Of a stretch of 17,578 bases of DNA, positions 16,909 to 17,578 are shown one piece after another. Source of the stretch: Saccoglossus kowalevskii (lineage: Eukaryota > Hemichordata > Enteropneusta > Harrimaniidae). Position 1 is the first letter of the stretch, and the number at the start of each line of letters is the position of its first letter. The position numbers were made by a program, and so were the translations under genes. Location: positions 20,314-37,891 of the forward strand of contig NW_003137327.1 in the NCBI RefSeq assembly GCF_000003605.2, in the 5' to 3' direction. The notes beneath the pieces were generated by a model. It saw only the letters and a list, made by a program, of their open reading frames with translations, was not told the DNA's origin and did not search any database.

Positions 16909-17578
16909 GTAAGAATTCCTAATAAATCACCAATTTGTATTTCAAATTCTTTTCTCCAGCGAAAAAAAAATGAAAATGCAATGAATCAAATATTAAATAT
17001 GGCTCAGACAAGTAACTAATACGTTTAAAAGGGAACATTCTAACTCGACAAAAATACAACCAATGAAAATGTAGAACTGAACAAATAATATATCTGTCCT
17101 ATATACGTCGCGCCCTCTAGTGACAAGCCCTTCCGTGACGTAGTTAAGTGTGAGGGCGCCATTGACAGCGCTGACTTTTATTTGATCTATTGTCGCCAGT
17201 CAATAAACCGTATTCTGCTGTATTTAAATGACGAATACCACATAACTTTTTTCTAGTTAATTAACTAGTCAATTTGACGTCACAAAAACAGTTCATCACT
17301 AGAGGGCGCGACTTATGAGAAAGATAATACAGCTGTTTTTTTTCTTCTTGTCTCCAAGAATTGCGGAGATACAGACTTTGAGTTTGCGAAGTTTTTTTTG
17401 CCAGTGTTCCCTATGATATTCATCCACCGTATTTATATTACGGATGCGTCTGTGTGTATAATAGAATTAATACAAATATATGCCTTGATCTCCTTCTTCA
17501 GATTTGAATATTTACACCGTGACAATAACGGAACCAGAACCAGACAACAGTCTCGTGTCATTTTACTCCGGTAGAGAC
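16833..17578 (+). CDS. Secreted protein, paralogue of the 8031-13167 gene (5' part only)
   Basis: Two coding exons, 16833-16908 and 17502-17578 (window end). Exon 1 begins at the ATG directly after the acceptor TTTCTTTTTCAG and reads MENTLKLLFVILLLHVNICF then ALLAC, a signal peptide, with donor GTAAGA in phase 1. Exon 2 (acceptor TCCTTCTTCAG) reads DLNIYTVTITEPEPDNSLVS then FYSGRD, in frame. Compare D-LKLKSFAVTEP of the minus gene: both have a phase-1 G-AT split codon, Asp-Leu opening, T-E-P, then an acidic segment and a (S/A)G turn. Family membership is inferred from about 26 residues plus identical exon architecture. The rest is outside the window. Confidence 0.7.
17107..17312. mobile_element. 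206-bp miniature inverted-repeat element with CTCF-like ends
   Basis: Perfect 17-bp inverted ends: GTCGCGCCCTCTAGTGA (17107-17123) and TCACTAGAGGGCGCGAC (17296-17312). A further matching block GTGACGT follows at about 29-30 bp inwards on both sides. It holds no coding sequence. The flanks suggest a short TA-containing target but no clear duplication. It lies in the first coding intron of the plus-strand paralogue. Confidence 0.85.
17253..17268. repeat. 16-bp perfect palindrome
   Basis: CTAGTTAATTAACTAG, fully self-complementary, inside the miniature element near its right end. Confidence 0.9.
17502..17578 (+). CDS. First domain exon of the plus-strand paralogue, cut by window end
   Basis: It completes the split codon (G-AT, Asp) and stays open to the last base. 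The pattern matches the domain-1 opening of the minus gene. Confidence 0.68.

Overview
This is nuclear DNA from a multicellular animal. It is AT-rich and intron-rich, with canonical GT-AG introns, TATA-type promoters, short non-autonomous transposons and simple repeats. It has no bacterial gene layout. The VPS33A exons are metazoan in character, and phase 1-1 extracellular exon modules are typical of animals. A marine invertebrate is likely, but I cannot name the phylum from the sequence.

Layout. (1) Positions 1-7130, plus strand: the last ten coding exons of VPS33A, the Sec1/Munc18 subunit of the HOPS/CORVET endolysosomal tethering complexes. They encode 416 residues in one continuous frame; the N-terminal third lies upstream of the window. 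One intron holds a very regular minisatellite of 76 units of 11 bp (3070-3905), and another holds a TTAA-flanked miniature transposon. (2) Positions 8031-14296, minus strand: a gene I assembled by joining exons, with a noncoding first exon, a signal-peptide exon, two duplicated exon pairs and a short hydrophobic last exon. Its 359 residues predict a secreted, glycosylated, probably GPI-anchored protein with two tandem beta-sandwich domains (CARDB-like by my reading). It converges tail to tail on VPS33A. (3) About 14330-16348: intergenic space with no gene that I can see. (4) About 16380 to the window end, plus strand: the start of a second gene of the same family. It has a noncoding exon, a signal-peptide exon ending in phase 1, and a next exon opening with Asp-Leu and a T-E-P motif, as in the minus gene. 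The two are probably divergent head-to-head paralogues.

Mobile DNA: two inverted copies of one 164/165-bp TTAA element lie about 9 kb apart, one in each gene. A hAT-like miniature element lies in the 5'UTR intron of the minus gene. A 206-bp element in the intron of the plus paralogue has perfect 17-bp ends that resemble CTCF sites.

The least expected content is the undescribed-looking GPI-anchored/secreted gene pair with its exon-pair duplication, and the minisatellite, which is open in all three forward frames and in frame with the preceding VPS33A exon. Domain names, the GPI call, transcription starts and poly(A) assignments are inferences. The exon joins are supported by splice signals, phase agreement and, for VPS33A, recalled family conservation.
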